Origin: Providencia rustigianii DSM 4541
Lineage (GTDB): Bacteria > Pseudomonadota > Gammaproteobacteria > Enterobacterales > Enterobacteriaceae
Assembly (NCBI RefSeq): GCF_000156395.1
Contig: NZ_GG703818.1
Coordinates: forward strand, 385,667 to 449,666
DNA length: 64,000 bases
Direction: 5' to 3'
This document shows, in pieces, positions 30,702-39,926 of the stretch. Position numbers and translations under genes: made by a program. Position 1 is the first letter of the stretch. Each line of letters begins with the position of its first letter. The notes under the pieces are model-generated. The model had not been told where the DNA came from, ran no database searches, and saw only the letters and a program-made list of their open reading frames with translations.

Positions 30702-33341
30702 ATGATGACGGCACCTTCAAACAGCTACCTATCACCAACCCTATTTCACCCTTCCGATCTCGAGTTATCAACATTACGGCAACACGTTGACCAATTTGAT
30801 GCGTGCCAAGAAACCGCCTTTCACCAAGGCCAAAATGTTGCGGATTTAATACATGCTCGTAGCGACTATCTTGATGCCTTATTAACCAAGCTATGGCAAG
30901 CCTACCAGTTTGATCAATACGCCGATATGTCACTCATCGCCGTCGGAGGATATGGTCGCCACGAACTTCATCCATTATCTGACATTGATATTTTGGTACT
31001 CAGTCAACAACCTTTACCTGATGAGATTGCCACCAAAGTGGGTCAATTCATCACATTCCTCTGGGATCTACGATTTGATATTGGGCATAGTGTCCGCTCA
31101 CTCGAAGAATGTATCGAAGCAGGTAAAGCAGATTTAACCGTCGCGACGAACCTGATTGAGTCACGCCTAATTTGTGGCGATATCACCCTATTTTTGACAT
31201 TACAAAAAACTATTTTTAGTGATGAATTTTGGCCTTCAGCCACCTTTTTTGCTGCCAAAATTGAAGAACAACAAGAACGCCATCAGCGTTATCACAGTAC
31301 CAGTTATAATCTAGAACCCGATATTAAAAGTAGTCCCGGAGGCTTGCGAGATGTGCATACCTTGCTCTGGGTTGGTCGCCGTCATTTTGGTGCTACCACC
31401 GTTGATGAAATGGTTGGCTTTGGTTTCCTAACCGAGGAAGAACGCCAAGAGTTAAAAGAGTGCCTCACTTTTTTATGGAAAGTCCGTTTTGCCTTGCATC
31501 TAGAAGTCAAACGCTACGATAACCGCCTATTATTTGATCGCCAATTTAGTGTTGCGCGCGCCTTAGGCTACGATGGGGATAAAAATCAACCCGTCGAGCG
31601 TATGATGAAAGATTTCTATCGCGTTACTCGCCGAGTACGAGAATTGAATCAGATGCTCTTGCAGCTATTCGATGAAGCCATTCTTGCCTTAAATCCGGAT
31701 GAAAAACCGCGCCCTATTGATGAAAATTTCCAGCTACGCGGCACTTTGATCGACGTGATTGATGAAATGCTATTTATCAAGCAGCCAGAAAGCATCTTGA
31801 AAATGTTCTATCAAATGGCTCGCTACCCAAATATCACGGGAATTTATTCCACCACGTTACGTCAGCTTCGTTTTGCCAGACGAAACCTTGAGATTCCACT
31901 ATGCGAACTTCCCGAGGCTCGACGCTTATTTCTTAAAATATTACGTCATCCGAGAGCCATTAAAGGTGCATTTGTCCCTATGCACCTGCACAGTGTTCTA
32001 AGTGCCTACACACCGTATTGGAGCAATATTGTAGGTCAAATGCAGTTTGACCTATTTCATGCCTATACCGTGGATGAGCATACTATTCGGGTACTGCAAA
32101 AAATAGACAGCTTTACCCAAGAAGAGAATCGCCGAGAACATCCTCTTTGTGTGAGTGTGTACCCCAAAATTCTACAACCTGAATTACTACGCTTAGCGGC
32201 CATGTTTCATGATATCGCTAAAGGGCGTTCGGGTGATCACTCAGATCTTGGAGCTGAATTTGTATATGATTTTGCGATACAGCATGACTGTACAACCAAA
32301 GAAGCGGAACTTGCGGCTTGGCTGGTAAAAAAACATCTATTGATGTCAGTAACTGCTCAACGCAGAGATATCCAAGATCCCGATGTGATCAAACAATTTG
32401 CGGGAGATGTCAAATCGACCTCTCGCCTTAACTATTTGATGTGCTTAACTGTTGCTGATATTTGTGCCACGAATAGCACGCTTTGGAATAGTTGGAAACA
32501 GAGCCTGATCCGTGAACTCTATTTATCTACGGAGCACCAGCTAAACCAAGGCATGCAGAGTACACCCGATCTACGTGAGCGCATACGTCACCATCGCTAC
32601 CAAGCGTTATCATTGTTACGGCTCTCCCCCTCTGATGAAGAGAAACTCAACGGATTATGGTCTCGTTGTCATGCGGATTATTTTCTACGTCATACCCCAA
32701 CACAGCTAGCTTGGCACGCTAATCATCTTTTACAGCACGACCTTGCTAAACCGCTAGTATTAATCAGTACTCAATCAAAACATGGTGGCACCGAAATTTT
32801 CATCTGGTGCCATGATAAATCGCATCTATTTGCTGCAGTCGCGAGTGAATTAGATAGACGCAATTTAAGTATTCATAGCGCACAAATTTTCACCAACAAA
32901 GACAATATGGCAATGGATACCTTTGTGGTCTTAGAACCGAATGGTGCGCCTCTCGCTAAAGATAGATATGATCCTATCCGCAAAGCGTTGTTGTTGGCCA
33001 TTCAACAACCCGAAGTCCAGCAACCAAAATCCCGCTCTATCCCCGCTAAATTGCGTCATTTTAGTGTGCCAACTAAAGTGAATTTTCTGCATTCCAATAA
33101 TGAACGGCGTACCTATATGGAATTATTTGCCCTCGATCAACCGGGATTGTTAGCCAAAATAGGTCACATTTTTGCCCAAATGGAAATTTCACTATACGGT
33201 GCACGGATCACGACTATTGGCGAAAAAGCCGAAGACTTTTTTGTTCTTGCAGATAAAGACCACAAAGCTTTATGTAAAAATATGCAACAAGAGTTGTCAG
33301 AAAGGTTGACAGAAGCTATTAAATCGAAGGATAAATTATAG
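30702..33341 (+). CDS. glnD: Bifunctional uridylyltransferase/uridylyl-removing enzyme
   Basis: Nitrogen sensor that uridylylates PII proteins (GlnB, GlnK) when glutamine is low and removes UMP when it is high, so controlling glutamine synthetase and NtrBC. It is 879 residues (E. coli 890). The nucleotidyltransferase motif [19 protein letters not shown] is near residue 83, the HD hydrolase domain has [13 protein letters not shown] near 505, and two ACT domains (about 690-780 and 800-875) bind glutamine. Two adjacent ATG codons are possible starts. Confidence 0.98.
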   Translation: MMTAPSNSYLSPTLFHPSDLELSTLRQHVDQFDACQETAFHQGQNVADLIHARSDYLDALLTKLWQAYQFDQYADMSLIAVGGYGRHELHPLSDIDILVLSQQPLPDEIATKVGQFITFLWDLRFDIGHSVRSLEECIEAGKADLTVATNLIESRLICGDITLFLTLQKTIFSDEFWPSATFFAAKIEEQQERHQRYHSTSYNLEPDIKSSPGGLRDVHTLLWVGRRHFGATTVDEMVGFGFLTEEERQELKECLTFLWKVRFALHLEVKRYDNRLLFDRQFSVARALGYDGDKNQPVERMMKDFYRVTRRVRELNQMLLQLFDEAILALNPDEKPRPIDENFQLRGTLIDVIDEMLFIKQPESILKMFYQMARYPNITGIYSTTLRQLRFARRNLEIPLCELPEARRLFLKILRHPRAIKGAFVPMHLHSVLSAYTPYWSNIVGQMQFDLFHAYTVDEHTIRVLQKIDSFTQEENRREHPLCVSVYPKILQPELLRLAAMFHDIAKGRSGDHSDLGAEFVYDFAIQHDCTTKEAELAAWLVKKHLLMSVTAQRRDIQDPDVIKQFAGDVKSTSRLNYLMCLTVADICATNSTLWNSWKQSLIRELYLSTEHQLNQGMQSTPDLRERIRHHRYQALSLLRLSPSDEEKLNGLWSRCHADYFLRHTPTQLAWHANHLLQHDLAKPLVLISTQSKHGGTEIFIWCHDKSHLFAAVASELDRRNLSIHSAQIFTNKDNMAMDTFVVLEPNGAPLAKDRYDPIRKALLLAIQQPEVQQPKSRSIPAKLRHFSVPTKVNFLHSNNERRTYMELFALDQPGLLAKIGHIFAQMEISLYGARITTIGEKAEDFFVLADKDHKALCKNMQQELSERLTEAIKSKDKL

Positions 33342-33367
33342 TGCCAACCTATTGAAGGCACTTTTTA
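33340..33367 (+). terminator. Intrinsic terminator of glnD
   Basis: Stem AGTGCC / GGCACT with a 11-base loop and five T residues; its left arm begins inside the glnD stop codon. Confidence 0.8.
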
Positions 33368-33403
33368 CCTGAAAGCATTCGAACTAAAGGAGAAATACAA
33401 TTA

Positions 33404-34231
33404 ATGCAGCAATTACAAGCGATTATTGAACAAGCATTTGAAGATCGAGCCTCTATTACGCCGAATACAGTTTCCCCTGCGGTGAAACAAGCAGTGATGG
33501 ACACTATTGCTCTATTAGATAGCGGAAAACTGCGTGTAGCAGAAAAAATTGCAGGCGTCTGGGTGACCCATCAGTGGCTAAAAAAAGCCGTTCTGCTCTC
33601 TTTCCGTATTCATGATAATCAAGTGATTGAAGGTGCTGAAAGTCGTTATTTCGATAAAGTACCAATGAAATTTGCAGATTACGATAAAGCACGTTTTGAA
33701 CGTGAAGGCTTTCGTGTCGTACCACCGGCAGCCGTGCGTCAAGGGGCTTATATCGCTAAAAACAGCGTATTAATGCCATCTTATGTCAATATTGGGGCTT
33801 ATGTTGACGAAGGAACAATGGTTGATACATGGGCAACTGTTGGTTCATGTGCTCAAATCGGTAAAAATGTTCACTTATCAGGTGGCGTTGGTATTGGTGG
33901 TGTTCTGGAGCCATTACAAGCCAACCCAACTATTATCGAAGATAACTGCTTCATCGGCGCTCGTTCCGAAGTCGTTGAAGGCGTGATTGTTGAGGAAGGC
34001 TCCGTCATTTCAATGGGCGTTTATCTGGGGCAAAGTACCAAAATTTATGACCGTGAAACCGGCGAAATATTCTACGGTCGCGTTCCAGCGGGCTCCGTCG
34101 TCGTTTCTGGCAACCTCCCATCTAAAGATGGAAGCTACAGCCTATACTGCGCCGTGATCGTGAAAAAAGTGGATGAAAAAACTCGCGGTAAAGTTGGTAT
34201 CAATGAATTATTAAGAAGCATTGACGAGTAA
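33404..34231 (+). CDS. dapD: Tetrahydrodipicolinate N-succinyltransferase
   Basis: Succinylates tetrahydrodipicolinate in the lysine and meso-diaminopimelate pathway, which feeds peptidoglycan. It is a trimeric left-handed beta-helix enzyme, 275 residues (E. coli 274): a helical N-terminus, then hexapeptide repeats from about residue 105 to 235 with [19 protein letters not shown]. An AAAGGAG lies upstream, slightly farther than usual from the ATG. Has its own unit after the glnD terminator. Confidence 0.98.
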   Translation: MQQLQAIIEQAFEDRASITPNTVSPAVKQAVMDTIALLDSGKLRVAEKIAGVWVTHQWLKKAVLLSFRIHDNQVIEGAESRYFDKVPMKFADYDKARFEREGFRVVPPAAVRQGAYIAKNSVLMPSYVNIGAYVDEGTMVDTWATVGSCAQIGKNVHLSGGVGIGGVLEPLQANPTIIEDNCFIGARSEVVEGVIVEEGSVISMGVYLGQSTKIYDRETGEIFYGRVPAGSVVVSGNLPSKDGSYSLYCAVIVKKVDEKTRGKVGINELLRSIDE

Positions 34232-34651
34232 TCTATTCTATTGTTCTCGTCTCACTCACCTCCCCTTACATTTTTAATGTGATAAGGTGATAACGCGAAG
34301 CTACCCCGAAGCGCATACCCGTATGCAAATCGGGTAGCCAAGTGCTACATGGTTTCATAATAAAAAAATCCTCCCTTTAAGCATAAACACCTACGCCAAC
34401 CAGCCAGAGCCTTCCTGTTATATATCAATAACACCAGTAATATAGCGTTTTTTATTACAAACAGAGGTTGGTCAAATGAGAGAAATCGCGCATAATATGA
34501 CCGAGAGTTTACTAACCGTTATCAATAAACTGCTATGATTAGATAGTTATTTTGTAACTAATCGCTTTATAAGCAAATATGGTTTAGTAAAAACGTGATC
34601 AAGAGACCGCCTTGTTTATCGACTCAGTCCCTTACAATTAAGCGAGCTAAC
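34232..34651. other. Intergenic region between dapD and yaeH
   Basis: About 420 bp with no credible gene. Its first part holds the structured palindromic element at 34300-34338. A -10-like TATGAT (34534-34539) lies about 110 bp before yaeH without a good -35. Nothing else recognised. Confidence 0.5.
34300..34338. repeat. Nested palindromic element downstream of dapD
   Basis: Outer arms GCTACCCCG (34300-34308) and CGGGTAGC (34331-34338) enclose an inner perfect stem GCATAC(CC)GTATGC (34313-34326). No T-run follows on either side, so it is not a typical terminator. It may be a dispersed repeat, but no second copy is seen in this window. Confidence 0.5.
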
Positions 34652-35038
34652 ATGTACGACAATTTGAAGAGTTTAGGTATCAGTAACCCACAAGATATCG
34701 ACCGCTATTCCCTGCGCCAAGAAGCTAACAACGATATTTTAAAAATTTATTTTCGCAAAGATAAAGGTGAATTTTTCGCTAAAAGCGTAAAATTTAAATA
34801 TCCACGCCAGCGTAAAACTGTTGCTGCAACCGATGGAAGCAATAACTTCAAAGAAATTAACGAGATCAATACAAATCTACGTTATGCAATTGAAGAACTT
34901 GATCAAATTTGTCAAAACGATCAACCAGATATCGATTTAAAACACAAAATTCTCGATGATTTACGTCATTTAGAACATGTTGTTTCAAATAAGATTGCTG
35001 AGATTGAAGCGGATTTGGAAAAACTGACTCGCAAGTAA
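34652..35038 (+). CDS. yaeH: UPF0325 family protein YaeH
   Basis: Conserved protein of unknown function, 128 residues exactly as in E. coli, where it also adjoins dapD. The sequence is highly conserved: [36 protein letters not shown] and the C-terminal helix [12 protein letters not shown]. It is charged and helix-rich with no signal peptide or membrane segment, so probably cytoplasmic. I start at MYDNLK; a longer frame upstream has no family support. Confidence 0.93.
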   Translation: MYDNLKSLGISNPQDIDRYSLRQEANNDILKIYFRKDKGEFFAKSVKFKYPRQRKTVAATDGSNNFKEINEINTNLRYAIEELDQICQNDQPDIDLKHKILDDLRHLEHVVSNKIAEIEADLEKLTRK

Positions 35039-35050
35039 TAACCAATCCAC

Positions 35051-35115
35051 TGCACCGTAAATAGCCATAAATCGGATCGTTTTTATCTGATAGAAAGATC
35101 GCCATTTACGGTGCA
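35051..35115. terminator. Long inverted repeat between convergent yaeH and yqcA
   Basis: Perfect 12-bp arms TGCACCGTAAAT (35051-35062) and ATTTACGGTGCA (35104-35115) enclose 41 bp with a smaller GATC...GATC stem. On the minus strand T residues come before the arm, not after it. Position suggests a transcription barrier for both genes, but the T-tract is weak. Confidence 0.5.
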
Positions 35116-35120
35116 AAAAT

Positions 35121-35573
35121 TTAGAGTAAATCACCCCAGGCTTGTACCCACGGCTTAGCAAACTCTTCCGGTGCATCAACTTCTGTTGCATCAATATACA
35201 AAATATCACCGAGACGACTGGCAGATTGTTCTGCTAGCAACTCATCAAATTGCTTTCCTGCCCCACAAAAATTATCGTAGCTACTATCACCCAACGCCAC
35301 TAAACCATATTTCAGCTCAGGCTGATAACCTAATACATCTTTAATTTCATAAAATAGAGGCGCAATTGTGTCTGGTAAGTCCCCTTGTCCAGTGGTGGAT
35401 GTCACCACTAATGCAACGCCATCCCCTGCATTATAACTTTGCCAGTCCGTTAATGTTGGCTCATCAAAAACCACCACTTCGTGGCCTTGTTGCGCTAAAA
35501 TTTCTTCAGCAACTTCAGCTACCGCCAGCGAATTTCCATACACAGTTCCGACAAAAATACCCACCTTTGACAT
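35121..35573 (-). CDS. yqcA: Flavodoxin-like protein YqcA
   Basis: Short-chain flavodoxin of the MioC type, 150 residues (E. coli 149). The FMN phosphate loop is [14 protein letters not shown] near residues 7-20, and the other FMN loops are [11 protein letters not shown] and [14 protein letters not shown]. Probably an FMN electron carrier in the cytoplasm; the partner is not known from the sequence. Last gene of yqcC-truC-yqcA. Confidence 0.93.
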   Translation of the reverse strand: MSKVGIFVGTVYGNSLAVAEVAEEILAQQGHEVVVFDEPTLTDWQSYNAGDGVALVVTSTTGQGDLPDTIAPLFYEIKDVLGYQPELKYGLVALGDSSYDNFCGAGKQFDELLAEQSASRLGDILYIDATEVDAPEEFAKPWVQAWGDLL

Positions 35574-35598
35574 AATACCTCCCCTCTATTAAAACTTA

Positions 35599-36357
35599 TC
35601 AAATTGCATGATTGATAACGTTAATATCTAAACTTTTGACCGTATCTAGCCACCCAAATTGTTCAATGAGCGATAACCATTGTGCATCCCAAGATGCAAC
35701 CAACGATATTTGTTCTTCTGTTATGGGATGAATAAATACAAGTTGGCTAGCGTGCAACATTAAGCGTGATACACCGAAATGCTCAACAACCCCACGATTT
35801 TGGCGTAGATCTCCATGCTTACTGTCACCCAGGATTGGATGGCGCAAATGGGACATATGGCGTCTAAGTTGGTGCTTACGCCCAGTTTCTGGCTTAAGCT
35901 CTACTAAGCTAAAACGAGAGGTTTCATAGCGCCCAATAGCAACAGGGCATTCAGCGGTTACCAGTGGACGATAATGCGTCACACAATCCTGCAATTTCGG
36001 CTCTTTAGAAGCATGTTTATCTGCTATTTTATCCAGCTCTTCTAATAGTGGATAATCCAATCGTTGGGCATCTGTCACATATCCGCGTACAACAGCATGA
36101 TACGTTTTTTCCATCTTATGTTGTTCAAATTGCTCCGCTAATAATCTTGCGACCTCACTCGATAAGGCGAACAATAGAACCCCAGATGTGGGTCTATCAA
36201 GACGATGAATGGGATAAACATGCTGACCAATTTGATCCCGCAAGGTCTGCATAACAAAAACGGTTTCTTTGCTATCAAGCCAACTACGGTGAACTAACAT
36301 ACCTGCGGGTTTATTGACGGCAACGACGAACTCATCTTGATAGATAATCTCTAACAT
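35599..36357 (-). CDS. truC: tRNA pseudouridine(65) synthase
   Basis: RluA-family enzyme that makes pseudouridine at position 65 of tRNA-Ile1 and tRNA-Asp. It is 252 residues (E. coli 260). The catalytic Asp54 is in HRLDRPTSGVLL; the KPETGRKHQLRRHM segment further on is the family motif III. Three bp separate it from yqcC, 25 bp from yqcA. Confidence 0.96.
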   Translation of the reverse strand: MLEIIYQDEFVVAVNKPAGMLVHRSWLDSKETVFVMQTLRDQIGQHVYPIHRLDRPTSGVLLFALSSEVARLLAEQFEQHKMEKTYHAVVRGYVTDAQRLDYPLLEELDKIADKHASKEPKLQDCVTHYRPLVTAECPVAIGRYETSRFSLVELKPETGRKHQLRRHMSHLRHPILGDSKHGDLRQNRGVVEHFGVSRLMLHASQLVFIHPITEEQISLVASWDAQWLSLIEQFGWLDTVKSLDINVINHAI

Positions 36358-36360
36358 GAA

Positions 36361-36699
36361 TTATCCGCCTGTTACAGTAAACTGAAAATAGCTATCGAGC
36401 TCACGTAAATGGTCAAGAAACGCAATAAACTTGCCATCTTCATCATCTTTGTAAACTTCTTCAAAATAAGGGGCAATCGCAAAATTGCTCGGCAATGTTG
36501 CTCCCTGCTCAATCATTTCATTCAAACGAGGGATTAGGATCCATTGTAACCACTGTGCGGCCTCCATTGTATCTATCGCAAAAGGTTCCACACTTTCAAA
36601 TGCTTCAGGGCTTGGCGGAACTTCATCCCATAAAGATTGGGCTTTCATCTCAGCTTCTAGATGCTCTAATTTCTCTAAGATGCGTTGTTCGATATTCAT
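36361..36699 (-). CDS. yqcC: YqcC family protein
   Basis: Conserved protein of unknown function (DUF446), 112 residues (E. coli 109). Helix-rich and acidic, with the family segments ELRLREHL-like N-terminus (here QRILEKLEHLEAEMKA), FAIDTMEAAQWLQWILIPR and LRELDSYF at the end. First gene of yqcC-truC-yqcA. In E. coli csrB is its neighbour; here a VirK-family gene intervenes. Confidence 0.92.
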   Translation of the reverse strand: MNIEQRILEKLEHLEAEMKAQSLWDEVPPSPEAFESVEPFAIDTMEAAQWLQWILIPRLNEMIEQGATLPSNFAIAPYFEEVYKDDEDGKFIAFLDHLRELDSYFQFTVTGG

Positions 36700-36966
36700 A
36701 CTAAAACCTATTTAACTGTAATAATTCAAAATATACTGGATTTTATTGCACAATTCTGTCGAAAAGATGGGGCGATACACAATAAATGGGGCTGACCATA
36801 ATAAAAAACAATATTCCAGATAAAGATGGATATTTTTATACCCTTTACTCTCTTTTATTAAAACAATTTATATTTGTTTATCTTTCATTGTACATTCAGC
36901 ATTTATTATCAAATGTTTTTCTAAATGATTGGATTTTTTCATTCTTAACATAAAAATGGTTTATCT

Positions 36967-37866
36967 ATGGGACTCTTAAAGCAGTGGCGTCAGCAAAATA
37001 AGACGTGGAAATCTTTCACTAATAAATATGTAGAATTAAAAAGAAAGATCCGAATTGCCAAGCTGCCTTCGCAAGAATATCAGCAGTATCAATCGATGTG
37101 TGAAAATTACCAAAGTTCTCGACTAGCGGCAGTGATTGATGGTGTTCCTCACTTTATTGAGCGCCCAATTAATAAATACCTGCATAAAGCTTGGAGTGGA
37201 AAACAGAAATTACTCACAGCAAGTTACACTCTCGATTTAATTGAGAAAACATTCAAACCAGAAGCTATTGAAGCGATGTTTTCAAATAATCGCTCAGGAT
37301 TAACCATCGCTAATATCGAACTTAAATCCGGCGATTTTGCTCAATTAAAACTGATTTATTCCCAGTATCCACGAGAGGGTGACCTTTCTGTTCATCTACT
37401 TAATGAACTGGGTGACGAAATTTATCTAATGAGTTTTTCATTTGGTGAGAAAGGTCAGCTGTATGTGTGCTCTTTGCAAGGGCCTTCCACGGAACAGAGT
37501 GTGGAACAAGTAAAATCTATCACGAAACAAATGCATGCGATGAGACCTAAAAACCTTCTCATGTCGGCAATCTATGCTGTTGCTGCCTTTTTCCAAGTCA
37601 AATCAATCCAAGGGATTTCGAATGATAGCCATATTAAAAGCCAACATTTAAAATCAAGCTATAACACTTTCTGGGAAGAGTGTGGGGCAAGCTTAACTTC
37701 TGATGGTTGGTACCAACTTCCATTGCAAGAACCTACTCGCGATATTGAATCAGTCAAAAGCCAACGCCGTTCTGAATTTCGTAAACGTGAAGCCCTACGG
37801 GAAGCGATGTCCCAGAGTATTATCGAATCGTTGAACCAAAACTCTCGTTCAATAGACCATCAATGA
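36967..37866 (+). CDS. VirK/YbjX family (DUF535) protein
   Basis: 299 residues with the DUF535 layout: a charged N-terminus, then YTLDLIEKTF near residue 85, and the diagnostic C-terminal block with SSYNTFWEECGASLTSDGW followed by a Lys/Arg-rich KSQRRSEFRKREAL. VirK of Shigella and Salmonella and YbjX of E. coli are members; they affect envelope or virulence traits, but the molecular function is unknown. No signal peptide; one weakly hydrophobic stretch near 195-215. The ribosome site is weak. It has been inserted, relative to E. coli, between yqcC and the csrB position, and is divergent from yqcC. Its flanks are very AT-rich. Confidence 0.85.
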   Translation: MGLLKQWRQQNKTWKSFTNKYVELKRKIRIAKLPSQEYQQYQSMCENYQSSRLAAVIDGVPHFIERPINKYLHKAWSGKQKLLTASYTLDLIEKTFKPEAIEAMFSNNRSGLTIANIELKSGDFAQLKLIYSQYPREGDLSVHLLNELGDEIYLMSFSFGEKGQLYVCSLQGPSTEQSVEQVKSITKQMHAMRPKNLLMSAIYAVAAFFQVKSIQGISNDSHIKSQHLKSSYNTFWEECGASLTSDGWYQLPLQEPTRDIESVKSQRRSEFRKREALREAMSQSIIESLNQNSRSIDHQ

Positions 37867-37904
37867 TAAAAAAAGTAGCCAGTTAAAACCTAACTGGCTA
37901 CTTA
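37867..37904 (-). terminator. Strong intrinsic terminator of the csrB-position RNA
   Basis: Stem AAGTAGCCAGTTA / TAACTGGCTACTT (13 bp, 5-base loop) followed on the minus strand by seven T residues (37874-37868). It begins one base after the VirK-family stop codon. The T-run is on the minus strand, so it ends a leftward transcript, not the VirK-family mRNA. Confidence 0.9.
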
Positions 37905-38008
37905 TCTATTTACCAACTTGCATCCTGCAAAACGACATCCTGCCGTCTAACATCCTGTCAAAACAATTTAGCGGATCAATTTAATCTGCTAGGTTATCCA
38001 TTACCTTG
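37868..38008 (-). ncRNA. Putative compact Csr/Rsm-type regulatory RNA at the csrB position
   Basis: On the minus strand three CAGGATG motifs lie within about 45 bases. Each sits in a small hairpin that shows GGA in the loop: ACA-GGA-TGT (37950-37958), GGCA-GGA-TGTC (37934-37944) and TTGC-AGGAT-GCAA (37918-37930). A fourth GGA lies in the loop of GGT...ACC (37992-38005). A strong terminator follows. These are the features of CsrA-sequestering RNAs, and csrB lies between syd and yqcC in E. coli. The 5' end is uncertain: a -10-like TATACA (38015-38020) gives about 140 nt, but the RNA may reach back to about 38,045-38,090, where GGACAGGG resembles the E. coli CsrB 5' end. It has far fewer GGA motifs than the roughly 18 of E. 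coli CsrB. Confidence 0.65.
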
Positions 38009-38158
38009 TTTTTATGTATAAAAAGCCAAACAAACTTACCCTGTCCAGCCCGCTAAGAATGTATTAAATCCATTAATGAAACAACCTAGCTCTTCAAACT
38101 AAACTATCTAATAAATAACGGCGAAATCTTAAATTGATAGTAACGCCATGAAATTAAA

Positions 38159-38181
38159 AGTGAAATAATTATCATTTCACT
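38159..38181. repeat. 8-bp inverted repeat downstream of syd
   Basis: AGTGAAAT(7 nt)ATTTCACT, perfect arms. On the minus strand it is followed by CTTTTAATTT, so it may be the syd terminator; it could also be an operator in front of the csrB-position RNA. Confidence 0.5.
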
Positions 38182-38217
38182 GAAATTAAAAATAATTAAG
38201 CGATAGCTTAGCTAAAT

Positions 38218-38235
38218 TGTAGGCTTAGGCTTACA
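38218..38235 (-). promoter_or_regulatory. GacA/UvrY-type binding palindrome
   Basis: The minus strand reads TGTAAGCCTAAGCCTACA, an 18-bp imperfect palindrome that matches the Gac box TGTAAG-N6-CTTACA at 11 of 12 fixed positions. It lies 20 bp after the syd stop and about 200 bp upstream of the predicted start of the Csr-type RNA, a distance similar to the upstream sites of csrB and rsmZ. Confidence 0.7.
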
Positions 38236-38254
38236 GACTTTCGTCCTTTATCTC

Positions 38255-38815
38255 TTACCCCTGAGATGATAGTGCAGGCTTCAGTTGTTGAATAAAGCTC
38301 GCAAGATTTGTTGCAAGTACTCGCCGTTCCTTACTACCAAATTTTTCCAAAATAATTTCTCCGGTCAAATTACACATAGAAATCATGTCTAGCTCAGAAT
38401 CTAATGTCCCGATAAATAACGTTGGAGATAGCTTAAGTCGTTTTTGGGTAACTAAATGACCAATAAGATTTTCTTGCAGGCGAATAAAATCATCTTCATT
38501 CCAAACTTGCAGTAAATTGAGATGAATATCTTCAAATGTCGCACTGATATCCCCGGCAAATTGAGAGGTATAAAATGCATGGATATCATCTTGCAATTGG
38601 ATATCCAACGCGGCTGCAACTCGGCTTAAATTTTTTTCCTCTAAAGGAAATGGCTGAGGCTCCCAATAAACCACATCCTCCCCGGTTCGAACAATACAAG
38701 GAGAAGGGACACCATATAGGTCACTCGACTCTGGAGGAAATCCGGTTACTTCTTGCCATTTTGAAACATACTGCAAGGTAAAATCTTTAATTAAATCAGA
38801 AATTATTGTATTCAT
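38255..38815 (-). CDS. syd: SecY-interacting protein Syd
   Basis: Cytoplasmic protein that binds SecY and is thought to survey faulty SecYEG translocons. It is 186 residues (E. coli 181) with the family segments LYGVPSPCIV near 29, FYTSQFAGDI near 85 and the strongly conserved DDFIRLQENLIGHLVTQKRL near 110. Divergent from queF. Confidence 0.94.
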   Translation of the reverse strand: MNTIISDLIKDFTLQYVSKWQEVTGFPPESSDLYGVPSPCIVRTGEDVVYWEPQPFPLEEKNLSRVAAALDIQLQDDIHAFYTSQFAGDISATFEDIHLNLLQVWNEDDFIRLQENLIGHLVTQKRLKLSPTLFIGTLDSELDMISMCNLTGEIILEKFGSKERRVLATNLASFIQQLKPALSSQG

Positions 38816-38975
38816 TATTTAGCAACTATGAGAAATAACGTTATTTAAACCAATTTAAATTGGCAGACGTCAATATTATCGATAAGTGGTATTATGACAG
38901 AAGTTTCAAGGCGAATAAAATGCGCACAATTTTTTAGTTTTCAGAAAAAATATCGTCTGAAAGATAAGGACCTTT

Positions 38976-39821
38976 ATGCCACACTACCAAAACAATCCGG
39001 CTCTCGATAATTTAACCCTTGGGAAAAAAACAGCTTACCACGATCAATATGATGCAAGCCTATTACAAGCCGTTCCTCGTAGCTTGAATCGTGATCCCTT
39101 GGATATTCATGCAAATGCACTCCCATTCCATGGCGCCGATATTTGGACTTTATATGAGTTGTCATGGCTAAATCATCGTGGAGTTCCACAGGTTGCGATT
39201 GGTTCGGTGAGTATTGATGCAACAAGTGAAAACTTAGTGGAATCGAAAAGTTTTAAGCTGTACCTCAACAGTTTCAATCAGACTCGTTTTGAAACGTGGG
39301 AAAATGTGCGAAGCGTTTTGCAAAATGACTTAAGCTACTGTGCTAATGGTGGTGTTAAGGTTACACTTTATAAGCTCGATGATTTCACTCAGCAAAGCAT
39401 TCATCAATTCCATGGAGAATGTATTGATGATCAAGATATTGATATCGATAACTATGAATTTAACCGCCAATATTTAGTCGATAGCACACAACCCTTATTG
39501 GTCGAAGAAACACTCGTCAGCCATTTATTGAAATCAAATTGCTTGATAACCAACCAGCCAGACTGGGGTTCTGTACAGATTCACTATCGCGGTTCAAAAA
39601 TTAATCGTGAAGCTCTATTACGTTATCTTGTCTCATTTCGTCATCATAATGAATTTCATGAGCAATGTGTTGAGCGAATATTCAATGATATAACTGCGCT
39701 GTGTAATCCAGAAAAACTCAGTGTTTATGCACGCTATACACGACGAGGCGGCTTAGATATTAATCCATGGCGCAGTAATGAACAATTTACCCCTGATATG
39801 GGGCGTTTAGCACGGCAATAA
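38976..39821 (+). CDS. queF: NADPH-dependent 7-cyano-7-deazaguanine reductase
   Basis: Reduces preQ0 to preQ1 in queuosine synthesis, one of few nitrile reductases. It is the two-domain long form, 281 residues (E. coli 282). The catalytic Cys is in [15 protein letters not shown] near residue 189, with the substrate-binding segment [13 protein letters not shown] near 89 and a second domain with [21 protein letters not shown] lies five bases before the ATG. Confidence 0.97.
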   Translation: MPHYQNNPALDNLTLGKKTAYHDQYDASLLQAVPRSLNRDPLDIHANALPFHGADIWTLYELSWLNHRGVPQVAIGSVSIDATSENLVESKSFKLYLNSFNQTRFETWENVRSVLQNDLSYCANGGVKVTLYKLDDFTQQSIHQFHGECIDDQDIDIDNYEFNRQYLVDSTQPLLVEETLVSHLLKSNCLITNQPDWGSVQIHYRGSKINREALLRYLVSFRHHNEFHEQCVERIFNDITALCNPEKLSVYARYTRRGGLDINPWRSNEQFTPDMGRLARQ

Positions 39822-39910
39822 GTACCTACTTAATTGAAAATTAGTGTAATTGAAGAAAATGCTTTTCAAACCATTTTTCATGTAATTCACACGTCAAGGC
39901 CCAATAGGGC

Positions 39911-39926
39911 AAAGGAGTGTTACTTG
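39911..39926 (+). promoter_or_regulatory. Ribosome-binding site and TTG start of ppnN
   Basis: AAAGGAG (39911-39917) is followed six bases later by TTG (39924-39926). This TTG opens the sequence [11 protein letters not shown], where the E. coli protein starts, so it decides the start codon. Confidence 0.85.

Noticed and set aside
36860-36890. Possible PhoP box (TGTTTA) upstream of the VirK-family gene, since VirK genes are often PhoP-regulated
   Set aside because: Only one half-site is present; the second hexamer at the right spacing does not match.
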